DNA from: Ephydatia muelleri
Taxonomy: Eukaryota; Porifera; Demospongiae; Spongillida; Spongillidae
Assembly (NCBI GenBank): GCA_013339895.1
Contig: JABACO010000016.1
Span: 5,906,814-5,970,813, forward strand
Direction of reading: 5' to 3'
DNA: 64,000 nt
The position numbers were made by a program, and so were the translations under genes. Shown one piece after another: positions 1 to 11,194 of this stretch. Under the pieces are notes generated by a model, which searched no databases, was not told the origin of the DNA, and saw only the letters and a program-made list of their open reading frames with translations. Every line of letters begins with the position of its first letter. Positions within the stretch are counted from its first letter, which is position 1.

Positions 1-1145
1 TATAAATGTGCATTCCAATCTTGCTGGAGATGAAGTATTGCATTTGCTCAACAGAAGACCAGGGTTAAATCTACTCAGCAAAAACCGGAATGGAAACATC
101 GCTTTGTTTGCCTTGCATATCATCAACAGTATCAAGCCCTAGCAGTGAAGATGAAAAAGATAAACTTCATATGGCTGGGTTAGGGGAGAAAGTTATAGGA
201 TTTTCTGCTTTGAATGTTGATGCAGAAAGCTTTAGGGATACCATTCATTCTCAAAGTCGCACCTTTCAAGTGGCTACGTCATGTGCAAGGCAAAACCTAA
301 TTCAGCACAGTTGGAACCATTGTCAAACCTGACATATAGTTCACCAGCAGTCTTAAAGGAAAGATATGGATGCTGCAAAACATATTTGGTCCCACTGCAG
401 CAGGATTTAGACATGTCATGCATGAAATCAGGTTCAACTAGTGTAAGCAGCTTGTTTTTCATAACCAATTAATGTACATACAGTCTGTTGATATGTTTCA
501 GATGATGAAGTGTTTGAAATGTGGGCTTTGTCTTCCTATGGGTGATTTATTGACCCATGTGGAACTGTGCAAAAAATGAACAAATATTGTATTACGCCCT
601 CGGCGTTTTTAAAGATACGAGTACGAAATAATGACACTACTTTTTGTATTTCAACTAAGTTAGTATGTTTGTTTCATAGTATCCATTAACATAGCAGTTA
701 TTTCAGTGAGCTAGTGCTTGCGCACAGAAAAGGTCTTGAATGTCACCAAGTAAATTTTATGCAGACAAGACATTTTAACTGTACTGCAATTTTCTAATAT
801 GTAGGGATGCTAGCTTGTTAGACCTTGTATATTTTTACATTTGCTAACATCTGTTTACTGTTGTCATACTATTTTTATTTCATTTGTAGTTAAAATACAT
901 ACTGCCAATATATATATATTTCATTGGTGAAGAATGGGTTCTTCATCTGATGATGAGTATGCATTTCTGCCGTTCCTTTTCACTCTTTTGTATTTGTATT
1001 ACATGTTCCATGCATTATTAATATACATGTATATACATGTATAAAGATGCAGCTGAAATGGACACACCCTCCCTCCCCCCACACCACACCTTCTTTTGTC
1101 TTCCCCCACCCCCAGATTCACCATTGAATAGAGCTTTCTGACCCA
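1..1145 (+). pseudogene. HECT ligase 5' exons, decayed copy (left arm)
   Basis: This matches exons 1-4 of the intact HECT gene at 4301-5496. Compared with that gene it has a one-base deletion near position 50 that shifts the frame. It lacks about 300 bp at the start of exon 1 and three bases in exon 2. The donor after exon 2 (about 577-583) has lost its GT. The acidic exon 3 is recognisable near 933-1000 and the exon 4 sequence near 1047-1075. No HECT domain follows; the sequence joins integrase-derived DNA instead. It is therefore a truncated, non-functional copy. Confidence 0.85.
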
Positions 1146-1956
1146 TAGTGGAAAAACTGGTGAATCATCTACAATGACTTCTTATGAGAGGAACTGGGAC
1201 ATTCTCTCTGCCCCGTAGCAGTAATATTGTACGCAGCCCCATCATGACATAGTGGTTGTCGCTTACTGTACTACTACTACTGGTCAGTAAGGGCGTTTAC
1301 TTTAAACAGAGGGTTCTGGGTGTCCATTTAAATAACTGGTAACACTTAACTAATGGGTCATATCAAGTGCAAATGAAGTGATTAGTCAAATAACTTCATT
1401 TCTAAAAAGAGACATTATAGTACTACTGTGGATGCAATGAATGAACAAACAGTTTAGCCACCATGAAATGGTTAATCAATGACTGTTCAATGCTGCACTC
1501 TGATCCCGGTATCATACTAGTGTGCAGTTGTTGATCCAATGCTGCCTTCTGAGTTGCAGAAAGCAGTACTGGTGGATCGTCCACAATGACTTGTTCGTGC
1601 TCAATGTTGAGAGGAACTGGACCATTCCAATCAATCCCATAACTTTCAGAATCAGGCTAAGATACAAGGTGCAAATTAAATGCACGAATTCATAATGCGT
1701 ATTTTTCCACTCCTGCACCCCCAGGCATAACAAAAATAATCCTTCAAATAATAAACAGTCCATACTCAAAGACACATTTTTCAGGACTTAAACAACATAA
1801 TTAATGCTGCTAACATGGCTTGCTCTTAATAACACACACTACAGGACTAGTCTGCACAATACAAAGCACTAACCTCAACTAAACCCCTTGCAACCATGCA
1901 ACTTGAAGAGGATTCATCCATTGTGCACAGACCCATTGTCCACAGTTGCAGTGGTG
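1..1956 (+). repeat. Left arm of a 1,956-bp inverted repeat
   Basis: Each base pairs with the reverse complement of 10661-12616 (paired positions sum to 12617). I checked this register at several points across the arm and found no indel. The first mismatch is at 1957. The arm holds a decayed plus-strand copy of the HECT gene 5' exons (about 1-1145), then an antisense copy of the integrase last exon (1423-1656). The outer end lies at or beyond the window edge: sequence just outside the right arm is still HECT-related, so the repeat probably continues to the left. Confidence 0.95.
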
Positions 1957-2070
1957 CCCTATTCTTATTGAATGCCGACACCAGCCATTCCAATAGCTAA
2001 GGATTTTATCTCTCCTCACACACATGTACCTGAACATGCATTTACTTTCCAGACGAACCTTATACATAGT
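1423..2070 (-). pseudogene. Integrase C-terminal fragment, antisense (left arm and beyond)
   Basis: Positions 1656 down to 1423 are an exact copy of integrase exon 2, including its stop. The upstream part (about 2067-1873) resembles the end of exon 1 but diverges from the right-arm copy beyond 1956. Its translation has SYWNGWCRHSIR, where the functional gene has FRSGWCQHSIRT, followed by a deletion. There is no catalytic core. It lies about 145 bp downstream of the HECT stop on the same strand. It is a relic, probably of a second, diverged integrase. Confidence 0.8.
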
Positions 2071-2106
2071 GAATGCTGATACAAATGAATAGTAAAATCA
2101 CAGTGA

Positions 2107-2182
2107 CATGCTGATACAATGTTTGAATGATGCTGATACAATGTTTGAATGATGCTGATACAATGTTTGAATGATGCTGCTG
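2107..2182. repeat. Short tandem repeat, 22-bp unit, about 3 copies
   Basis: The unit gatgctgatacaatgtttga plus two bases is repeated head to tail three times. It sits just downstream of the HECT stop codon, in what would be its 3' UTR or flank. Confidence 0.85.
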
Positions 2183-2211
2183 GTGAAAACGACATACACC
2201 AAAGAGTCACT

Positions 2212-5200
2212 TCAACCTGGACCGAATCCTTCACACCCTCTTATTGCCAACATCATGCACTCCCTAAACTGTGAGTAGTCCTCGCCATGGCACGTTGGAA
2301 GTCGCAGCTCAAGATTGCAGGTTGCAGCTGTTGGTAGTCGTGCTGTGGTGTCGTGCAGAAAGGAAATCGTACACTTCCTGCTAAAACCCTGGGGTGGGTA
2401 CCCTGATCCTGTAAAAAACTCTAATAGTTCTTGAATACTGCAACATCCTCCAGCTGGTCCTAATAGAGATACAAATGCAATACAATGAAAAACATCATGC
2501 AAAGGGCTTACCATTGTCACACTCATCAAGGAATATGTTGAAATTGAAGTAGGCAAGGTCTTCAATGAGTTTCACATCACCATTCCCCTCCACCAATGTT
2601 AGGATGGACCGAAGCATATCTAGCGAAATATACATTTGTGACTTGCCATTAGGAAAACAGATATATTTACATCATGGCATACAGTAACTCTTACCAGCAT
2701 CAATTGGCACCTCGTTAAAAACAAAAAACTGCCGAAGCACTGATGGGTTCTTCCGAACAATTGACCCAACCCCCAGGGTTTCCAATCCTTCACAGAACTG
2801 GTCCATACATGCCTTCACTTTTAGAATAAGATGGTAGTCAATTAGAGTGGATACAATGTCATCCTTCATTTTCCACTGTAAGGTACTGATGGGTTGAGTG
2901 TAAGCACATTCTGCTAAGTAGCTTATGGCTATATCCTCAGAGAAAACTGCTTGTATTTCCTCGGTACAGTTAGCAGCAACCAACTGACATCAGTTAATTG
3001 GATATGCAGCAGTTACAGAATTTGTTAATGGCTTACTTTCTCTACAGTATCCCTCATAGCCAGTTCTGGAATATCATCACTGGAGACCACAATAGAACTA
3101 CACTTCCCACTAGTGATGTACTCATACACAGGATCAGCCAAACAAGGAATACCACACCCCCCCTGGACAACAGACATTGCCGTGAAAAGCCCAAAGTAAA
3201 AGAAGTGCCGCTGCTGAAAAAATTCAATAGCTATGAATAAAGTAGCAAGCCATCAAAGAAACACACTGCATTTATATATTATAGTATGGTAAGCAACAAG
3301 GTCAACATTATTTTGCTTGGTGCAGACACTGATAACATCTTATCACCTCTTCATCCTTCCTTTGACATACAAAATTCTTAAACAACAACTCAAACACAAA
3401 CTTACTAAAATACAGCGATTTCCTTACTTGAAATGCTTTCACATTCATAGAAAAAAACTTTCTCCTTTCACCCCTCAGGAGGGTTGTTGCAGCATGATGA
3501 GGCAAAAGTCTGAAAAATTCACGTCTTGGACCACCTGCATCAATGGAAGGCTCACCCAAAAATGTGACCTATACAACACAAAAAATAAATAAAACTTAAA
3601 TAGTGCAGGATATGGATATTAATACCTTTAATGGGGAAAGTCCATTGATACCCTTTGTTTTGGCCTCCTGCACTGCATCTAACCAGACATCACTGCGCCT
3701 CACAGTGATCCGGATGGGTTCCCTCCCATCCATGTTACTTTCCAATTCCTTAATAACTTCAGTTATACTACCACTTAATAATAGAGTTGCAAATAAAATG
3801 AAACTAAACACCAATTATTACCTTTTCACAGCACTCTCTAACATCTTGCTTCTGTCAGGTGCTTGAAATTTACTAAGAAAGGAAATTATGTACAATTGTT
3901 TCTAGTTTAAAACCAACACATTAGTACACATGAGAATTAAATGAGAACAAAATGTGGGGAGATGCTTATGAGAGAACAAGCTCTAGTTTATGTTTATGCT
4001 CTATCATTGTTCTCATGCACTATCCATTGCTGAGTTATTAATGAAACATACATTTTCAATGGAAATGGTCAACTTTGATTTTAATTTTAATTTATATACT
4101 ATATGACCTGTTTTCTCACAATACGTACCATATGTAAATGAATCACACACAGCTAATAATATTCATGTATACCTATTGGATGCACTCTCCGGAGGTAGCA
4201 TTGAATGCACCACACTAAATTAAAAGAAAAAATTCAAAAGGATTTAACGATGTACAACTGCCATTTACCCAAGGTAAATAAATGCACTTTAAGTAACTAC
4301 CTTTGAGTAGAAGGTGTTGGGGTGTCCATTACAGCTGCATCCTTACATATTTATATATTATAATAATGAATCGAACACGTAATACAAATACAAAAAGTAT
4401 TACATACTGAGTGAAAAGAAACAGCAGGAAATGCATCCTCATCATCAGATGAAGACCCCATTTCTTCAAAACTGAAAAAAGAACATTTGCAGTATATATT
4501 TTAAATACAAATGAAAATGAAAAAAGTATGACCAATGCTTCAAACAGATACTAACAAATGCAAAAATATACAAGGTCTAACAAGCACCCCTACATATTAG
4601 AAAATTGCGGTACAGTTAAAATTTCTTGTCTACATCAAATTTATTTGGTGACATTCAAGACTTTTCTGTGCAAGCATTCATTGAAAAAACTGCTATGTTG
4701 ATGGATACTATGAAACAGACATACTAACTTAGTTGAAATACAAAAAGTAGTGTCATTATTTCGTACTCGTATCTTTCAAAATGCAGAGTGGGTAATACAA
4801 AATTTGTTCACCTTTTGCACAGTTCCACATGGGTCAATAAATCATCCATAGGAAGACAAAGCCCACATTTCAAACACTTCTCCATCATCTGAAACATATC
4901 AACAGACTGTATGTACATTAGTTGGTTATGAAAAACAAGCTGCTTACACTAGTTGAACCTGATTTCATGCATGACATGTCTAAATCCTGCTGCAGTGGGA
5001 CCAAATATGTTTTGCAGCATCCACTTCTTTCCTTTAAGACTGCTGGTGAACTATATGTCAGGTTTGACAATGGTTCCAACTGTGCTGAATTAGGTTTTGC
5101 CTTGCACATGACGTAGCCACCTGAAAGGCGCAACTTTGGGAATGAATGGTACAGTGTCTCCCTAAAGCTTTCTGCATCAACATTCAAAACAGGAAATTCT

Positions 5201-5496
5201 ATAAGTTTCTCCCCTAACCCAGCCATATGAAGTTTATCTTTTTCATCTTCACTACTAGGAGCTTGATAATGTTGATGATATGCAAGGCAAACAAAGCGAT
5301 GCTTCCATTCCGGTTTTTGCTGAGTAGATTTAACCCTGGTTTTCTTGTTCATCAAATGTAATACTTCATCTCGAGCACACTTTCGCTTTTTGTTCATCAC
5401 AGTGTAACGAGAAAGGTCATTCAGTGCACCTCTTGCAACTGACATAACAGGAACTGAATTATGAAATGAAAACAAGATAGCTGGAACTAGCTGCAA
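2212..5496 (-). CDS. HECT-domain E3 ubiquitin ligase, transposon-associated, 12 exons
   Basis: I assembled twelve exons with GT/AG borders and compatible phases: 5496-4948, 4888-4812, 4471-4408, 4341-4301, 4214-4173, 3872-3822, 3773-3626, 3568-3428, 3213-3037, 2983-2695, 2619-2512, 2459-2212. They give about 644 residues with no stop or frameshift. Exon 2 has a cysteine/histidine cluster (CLKCGLCLPMDDLLTHVELC), possibly a zinc-binding ubiquitin-binding finger. Exon 3 is acidic (SSSDDEDA). The HECT N-lobe motif GEPSIDAGGPRREFFRLL is in exon 8. The C-lobe in exon 12 has LPTAATC with the expected thioester cysteine and ends in GFGPG. HECT ligases accept ubiquitin from an E2 on this cysteine and pass it to substrate lysines. 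It resembles the G2E3-like HECT proteins expanded in corals and fish. The true 5' end is uncertain: 5496 is the first in-frame ATG, but an acceptor-like ttgcag at about 5497 suggests an upstream exon. The gene lies divergent to the integrase. Confidence 0.88.
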
Positions 5497-6290
5497 CTGA
5501 AGTGCTATAATGCCCCTATTTAGTTTACATCACTTTAGAATACACACACAATACCACAATTGCATCTTGAGTTCACAACCTTGCAAACTCAGAAGCTGAA
5601 AACACATTATCAGATAGAAGTTTTATTATGCATTGAATTACAGTCAACTTAACCAACTTGTGCCAATTGTTGCGAACTACATAATTAAAGTACAATGTAT
5701 ATGCCAGTTGTCGCAAATTACAAGAGCTGGATTGGAATGCACATATAAGCTCACCAACCTGCAAATGTATGCTGCTGGTGCAGCATTTTATTACGTACAG
5801 GTACTAAACTGTAGTGGGGTTCAAAAACGAGTTTTGCACAAACAACGGTTAACAGATGGTTCATCTACCTTTTGAGAGCAACTATTGACCACTATGGTAT
5901 CGACAAAGTACATGATGAAGCTGTTGAACACGAATGAATGGTATAGCCGCTGCTTTTAACTCAGTATCAAAAGGTAGCAGCTGTTGTATATCATGATTAC
6001 TGACATAAGTTGTAAAGAGACTATTAAAACGATGTGTGAGCTTTGTTCGTTCATCTATCTCCAGAAAACGAAGGCGTAACAATCACGCATCATGAAACAC
6101 AAATGCAGCAATCTTATCCGCTTGATCTCTTTGAATGGGATTGAATGAGTGGAAATGCATTGTAAGTCGTTATTGTGCTGTGGTGTCAGTGTGAGAAATA
6201 TACATGTAAGTGGTTTTTTTGGTGTGGCATATAGCTGTTTCAGACAGAACATATATTTTCTCTGGTATGACTGGGTGAGGTATGCTTGTA
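5497..6290. other. Upstream flank of the HECT gene, no clear gene
   Basis: Positions 5738-5775 are homologous to sequence just outside the right arm (12601-12640), so transposon-derived sequence extends here and may include an unrecognised 5' exon. I see no convincing start, promoter or domain in the rest. Confidence 0.5.
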
Positions 6291-7400
6291 ATGTGCTGGG
6301 TTAAGTTTGCTGGGAGTTTGTCGGTGGGGAATGCTGTGTGATGGTGGGGGAAGGGCACTGTATGGTGGGTGACATGCTATGTGATGGTGGGTAGGGGATG
6401 CTGGGTGAAGGTTTTTGAAGGTGCTGGGTATGATGGTGGGTGAGTGATGCAGTGTGATGGTGAGTGAGCGATGCTGTGTGATGATGGGTGAGCAATACTG
6501 TGTGGTGGGGATTTAAAACTTTTCCTGGTTTCACAGAGGTAGCCCATCATGCCATCCCCACAGCTAATAACCCTCCAGTCCGCGTTTGCGATGCTGTGAT
6601 GGTGAGTGAGCAATGTGGGTGATGGTGGGTGAGCAATGTGGGAGTGATGCTGTGCGATGGTGGGTGAGCAATGTAGGAGAGATGATGTGTGATAGTGGAT
6701 GGGCATGCTGAGTGATGATGCATGGGTGGGAGATGTTGCGTGATGGTGGGAGAAGGGCACTGTGTGATGGTAGGTGAAGGATGCTCGAGGATTATGGGTG
6801 GGGGGTGCCATAGTAGGGTGGGTTGGAGATGCTGTAGGGTTGTGGGTAAGGGACGCTGTGTGATGGTAGGTGGGGGAGGCTGTGTCATGGTAGGTGGGGA
6901 TGCCATAGAATTGTGGGTTGGAGATGCCGAGTGATGGTGGAAGAAGGATGTTGCGTGATGGCAGGTGAAGGACACTAGGATTGTTGGTGAGGGATGCTGT
7001 GTTAGTGGGTGTGGGAGCTGTATGATATTGGGTGAGGGATGCTGTGTGATGGTGGGTGAGCAATGTGGGTAGAGTGAGGATGGTGTGTATTGGTGGGTGG
7101 ATGATGCCATAGAATTGTGAGTGGAGAATGCTTGTGATGGTGAGTGGGGATGCCGTAGGATTGTGGGTGTGGGATGCTGTGTGATGGTAGGGAGTGATGT
7201 TCATGATGGCAAGTAAAGGATGCTGTGTGATGGTGGGTGGGTGATGCTGCATGACGGTCAGTAAATGATACTGTGTGATGGTGGGGGTGAGGGATGCTAT
7301 GTTGAGGGGGGTGCAGAGGATTGTGTGTGGGGGTGGTGTGACGGTGAGTGAGGGAGCTGTGTGAGGTGGGTAAGGGATGCGAGGGATGCTGTGTGATTAC
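6290..7400. repeat. Degenerate GT/GA-rich minisatellite
   Basis: Irregular repeats of a short unit like gatggtgggtgagggatgctgtgt fill about 1.1 kb. A unique stretch of about 80 bp (about 6508-6590) interrupts them. The minus strand stays open for long stretches in several frames (His/Thr/Pro/Ser-rich), a by-product of composition rather than a gene. The array lies near the midpoint of the large foldback. Confidence 0.85.
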
Positions 7401-8012
7401 TGTCCAGTAAGGTGAACATATTCTGACAACCTTTCTATCTTTCCATACAGTTGCTACCAATGGCCAGCTGCAACTCTCTACTTCCTGAAGCTTTTCTTGT
7501 TTGTATTGCTTGATAATCATTAACCACAGAAAACCACACTTTGACCTCCATAATATATATATATATATAATGTCACATGCGTGATGCCTTTGTTTTGAAT
7601 TGCGCTTATGCGTTTATTCGTAGTGACAATAATACTACAAAGACACATACTGTTAGGATGCCTGTTGACTATATTTCTGCAAAGTTTGATAGTGACTGGA
7701 ATAACGAAAGAAAAGTTATACTAACATAAGTAACACCCTACGACACTTCAAAGCAATGTACAGTGTGTCACTCACATGGGCGTGCATGATGCCTTGATAA
7801 TTTCTAGTTTTGAATTGTGCCTATTATCATGAAGCATAGCTCAACGATTCATGGGAACACCCCTTTGTTACAAGCAAATAAAAACAATTGCAGAAGACCT
7901 CACATTTTACAATTACACACCTGCATGAGTACAATAATCAATGTGGTTACAGTATACATAAAGTGCAGATCAGATAGACCATGTGGGCTATTATCACAAA
8001 ATTATTTGTCTG
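7400..8012. other. Non-coding stretch with AT run and diverged direct repeat
   Basis: An (AT)n run lies at about 7551-7570. Two diverged direct copies of a segment reading roughly gcgtgatgcctt...tgaattgcgcc occur near 7578-7615 and 7778-7825. No gene is evident. Confidence 0.5.
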
Positions 8013-8300
8013 GATAATGCGCCTATCATTGTTACGTGAGACCCCCCCCCCCCCCCCCCCCCCCCCCCAGGGCATTAGGGGGGATTTGACCTTTAGTAAA
8101 GCAAACTGCCCCTGGTTGGGGGTTAATAACTGGCCAATTGTTTATACTACGTGGTCTGATAAAAGGTCAAACGCGTGCCCGACTACGGTCAAATGTGTGG
8201 CCAGTTATGATATTCACGCGTCAAATCCCCACCTAATCCCGACTTCGCCCCAGGGGGGGGGGGGGGGGGGGGTCTCACGTAACAAATGATAGGTGCATAA
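8013..8300. mobile_element. MITE with about 34-bp terminal inverted repeats and C/G homopolymers
   Basis: The left end reads ataatgcgcctatcattg then ttacgtgagac followed by a run of nearly 30 C. The right end is the inverse: a run of about 20 G, then gtctcacgtaac and aatgataggtgcataat. The arms are nearly perfect apart from one or two bases and the homopolymer lengths. It has no coding capacity. Confidence 0.75.
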
Positions 8301-8467
8301 TGGCTACGTAGCAAATGTCGTTTTACACAGCAGGTCACAACCACCATAGCGCAAACCAGGGTCCGCAGATTTCGCTACCCCCGCAGTTCAGATTCCCTAC
8401 CCAGACTCCTGATTAATTATATATTCACGCAACGGGATTGGAGGTCGGAAAACGGTTTTAGAGTACA

Positions 8468-8770
8468 CAGTGGCGTAGGAAAAGGGGGTACAGGGGGGGC
8501 AACTGCCCCCCCACTTTTAAAAGTGGGGGGGGGGGGGGGGGGGGGGGGCCATGCCCCCCTACTTTTATACCAGTGATACTACAGATAAATGCGTAATTTG
8601 TAATAAATTGCACTGATTCTAGTGTAGTTTTGTAACGTCGTTAGATGCAAATAGCGTTGGCTTCTGGGGCACAACCCCAGAGTCCCAGACCCCAATGCGG
8701 AAGCTTACAGCACTCCCCTAGCTGGCTGGGGGAGGGGCACCGGTCTCCCGCCATGATGACCATCGAACTT

Positions 8771-8802
<32 letters not shown>

Positions 8803-8818
8803 CCTTCCTACGCCGCTG
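8468..8818. mobile_element. Non-autonomous element, TIR CAGYGGCGTAGGAA
   Basis: The left end is CAGTGGCGTAGGAA and the right end is the inverse of CAGCGGCGTAGGAA. Near-matching flanks (gtaca and ctaca) could be a 5-bp target duplication. The interior has long G and C runs. It also has the 'ctggggc...ccccagaccccg...gagcttacagcgctccccc' block that recurs near 20706, 52500, 56217 and 62415, next to hAT-like ends. Confidence 0.7.
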
Positions 8819-8989
8819 CTACACATCAGGTCACATCAACGCCCAAGTCGGGTGAGCTCAACTAGGACTCCACGCCACTCTATATTTTACATAGAAATGT
8901 TTACACACGTGCAAATAGCGATAGCTTTACATCCATCTTGCACAGAGAAATCTGTCAAGTGCTCACCTGTAGACGATTGCAAAGAACCC

Positions 8990-9335
8990 GACTGCAACCC
9001 GGATGGACCAGGCGACTGCAACGCAGATGGACCTGACGACTGCAACCCAGATGGACCAGGCGACTGCAACGCAGATGGACCTGATGACTGCAACCAAGAT
9101 GGACCAGGCGACTGCAACGCAGATGGACCTGATGACTGCAACCCGGATGGACCTGATGACTGCAACCCGGATGGACCAGGCGACTGCAACGCAGATGGAC
9201 CTGACGACTGCAACCCGGATGGACCAGGTGACTGCAACGCGGATGGACCTGACGACTGCAACCCAGATGGACCAGGCGACTGCAACGCAGATGGACCTGA
9301 TGACTGCAACCAAGATGGACTAGGTGACTGCAAGG
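8990..9335. repeat. 24-bp minisatellite, about 14 units, upstream of the integrase
   Basis: The unit is close to gactgcaacccagatggacc plus 4 bp, with variants alternating so that a 48-bp period is also visible. The unit length is a multiple of three, so every frame keeps a fixed 8-residue repeat (DCNPDGPD in one plus frame). The array ends about 185 bp before the integrase ATG. I see no evidence that it is translated. Confidence 0.9.
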
Positions 9336-9519
9336 AGCCGGACGACTGTTCAAGCACGGGTATTCTAGTTGAATTTTGAGAGAGCACCCTGATTGCCTCC
9401 AAATACGCCCTGTGATAAAGCTCTGGTAACGCCATGCCGATTTTAGATATGCAAAGATAAAATACGCATGCGTGCATGGAGCTGAAAAATAATAACGAGT
9501 TGTTGCTAACCGTTGTTGA

Positions 9520-11194
9520 ATGGCGGCTGAATTACCTGATGAGGACAGTTTTGTTGAACTAGCTCGTAGCATACTTATGTATGCGTGTGAAGTAAGCGGT
9601 AATGAAGACTTAGACATGTTGGAAAACCTGCTTGTAGCGTGTGAAGAATTACTTCAGCTCACTATAGCAATGGAAGACTTGCTCCTAGGTGATATCTCTG
9701 ACTTCATTTCATCGCTCATTCGACTCGTTAGATGCGTTGATTCCTGCATAGAAGATCGATTCCGTACAACAAACGGAAATGTTGGGCGTGGTCGGCCAAG
9801 GATAGAGTTGGAGGAGGAAAAGCTTCGATTTCTAATAGAGAATGGGTTTAAAGTCCAGGACATCGCCATAATGCTTGATTGCAGCTTGCGCACACTGGAG
9901 CGTCGATTGCAGGAGTTGGGTATTACTTCAAGAGCCTACAGCAGGATCAGTGATGATGAGCTAGACTTAATTGTTTCACAAATCAAGCATTGCAGCCAGA
10001 GTTGTGGAGAAAAATTAGTCACTGGTCGTCTAAGAAGTGCTGGGATAGTAGTACCGCGGGAAAGAGTAAGAGAATCTTTAAGAAGAATTGATCCAAATGG
10101 GATAACTACACGTTTCAGAGCAGTATTGCATCGTCGGGTGTATTCGGTGCATTCGCCTAATTCATTGTGGCATATTGATGGTTACCATAAATTGATAAGA
10201 TGGAAAATAGTTATTCATGGTGGCATTGATGGATTCAGCCGCCTTATAGTCTATCTCAAAGTAGCAACAAATAACCGTGCCTCTACTGTTTTATCAGCAT
10301 TTCAGAAAGCTGTGCAAGAATATGGTCTACCTTCCAGAGTAAGAATGGACAAAGGTGGCGAAAATATATTGGTGTCTCAGTACATGGTAGAACAACGAGG
10401 TGCTGGTAGAAACAGTGCCATTATGGGACGCAGTGTACACAATCAAAGAATTGAACGCTTTTGGAGAGATCTGTTCACTGGCTGCATAAGCTTTTTTTAT
10501 CACTTGTTCTACTTTATGGAGGACATCAATATTCTTAACCCTGATAGCCACTTGGATTTGTTTGCTTTGCATTATGTTACTATTAGTCTGCTGCAGGGAC
10601 AGTTGGATGGCTTTAGAAGTGGCTGGTGCCAGCATTCAATAAGAACGGAAGGAAACAGGACACCACTGCAACTGTGGACAATGGGTCTGTGCACAATGGA
10701 TGAATCCTCTTCAAGTTGCATGGTTGCAAGGGGTTTAGTTGAGGTTAGTGCTTTGTATTGTGCAGACTAGTCCTGTAGTGTGTGTTATTAAGAGCAAGCC
10801 ATGTTAGCAGCATTAATTATGTTGTTTAAGTCCTGAAAAATGTGTCTTTGAGTATGGACTGTTTATTATTTGAAGGATTATTTTTGTTATGCCTGGGGGT
10901 GCAGGAGTGGAAAAATACGCATTATGAATTCGTGCATTTAATTTGCACCTTGTATCTTAGCCTGATTCTGAAAGTTATGGGATTGATTGGAATGGTCCAG
11001 TTCCTCTCAACATTGAGCACGAACAAGTCATTGTGGACGATCCACCAGTACTGCTTTCTGCAACTCAGAAGGCAGCATTGGATCAACAACTGCACACTAG
11101 TATGATACCGGGATCAGAGTGCAGCATTGAACAGTCATTGATTAACCATTTCATGGTGGCTAAACTGTTTGTTCATTCATTGCATCCACAGTAG
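9520..11194 (+). CDS. DDE integrase/transposase of rve type, two exons
   Basis: Exon 1 is 9520-10743 and exon 2 is 10961-11194, joined in phase 0 across a 217-bp intron (gttagt...tatcttag). The product is 485 residues. The N-terminus is acidic and helical. A GRGRPR basic patch lies near residue 90 and a helix-turn-helix at about 108-135. The rve core has D220 in SLWHIDGYHKL, D277 in RVRMDKGGEN and E312 in NQRIERFWRDL, so 34 residues separate the last two. The segment HSIRTEGNRTPLQLWTMGL and exon 2's YGIDWNGPVP are, from memory, typical of this metazoan family annotated as 'integrase core domain'. Such enzymes cut and join element ends. No inactivating change is visible, and catalysis should be possible. 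Exon 2 and the last 83 bp of exon 1 lie inside the right inverted arm. Confidence 0.92.

Noticed and set aside
6377..7520. Long His/Thr/Pro-rich minus-strand open frames (up to 291 codons)
   Set aside because: They follow the degenerate minisatellite in several frames at once and have no domain; they reflect composition.
8887..9617. Minus-strand repeat proteins across the 24-bp array
   Set aside because: Three frames are open in parallel because the unit has no stops; there is no independent sign of coding.
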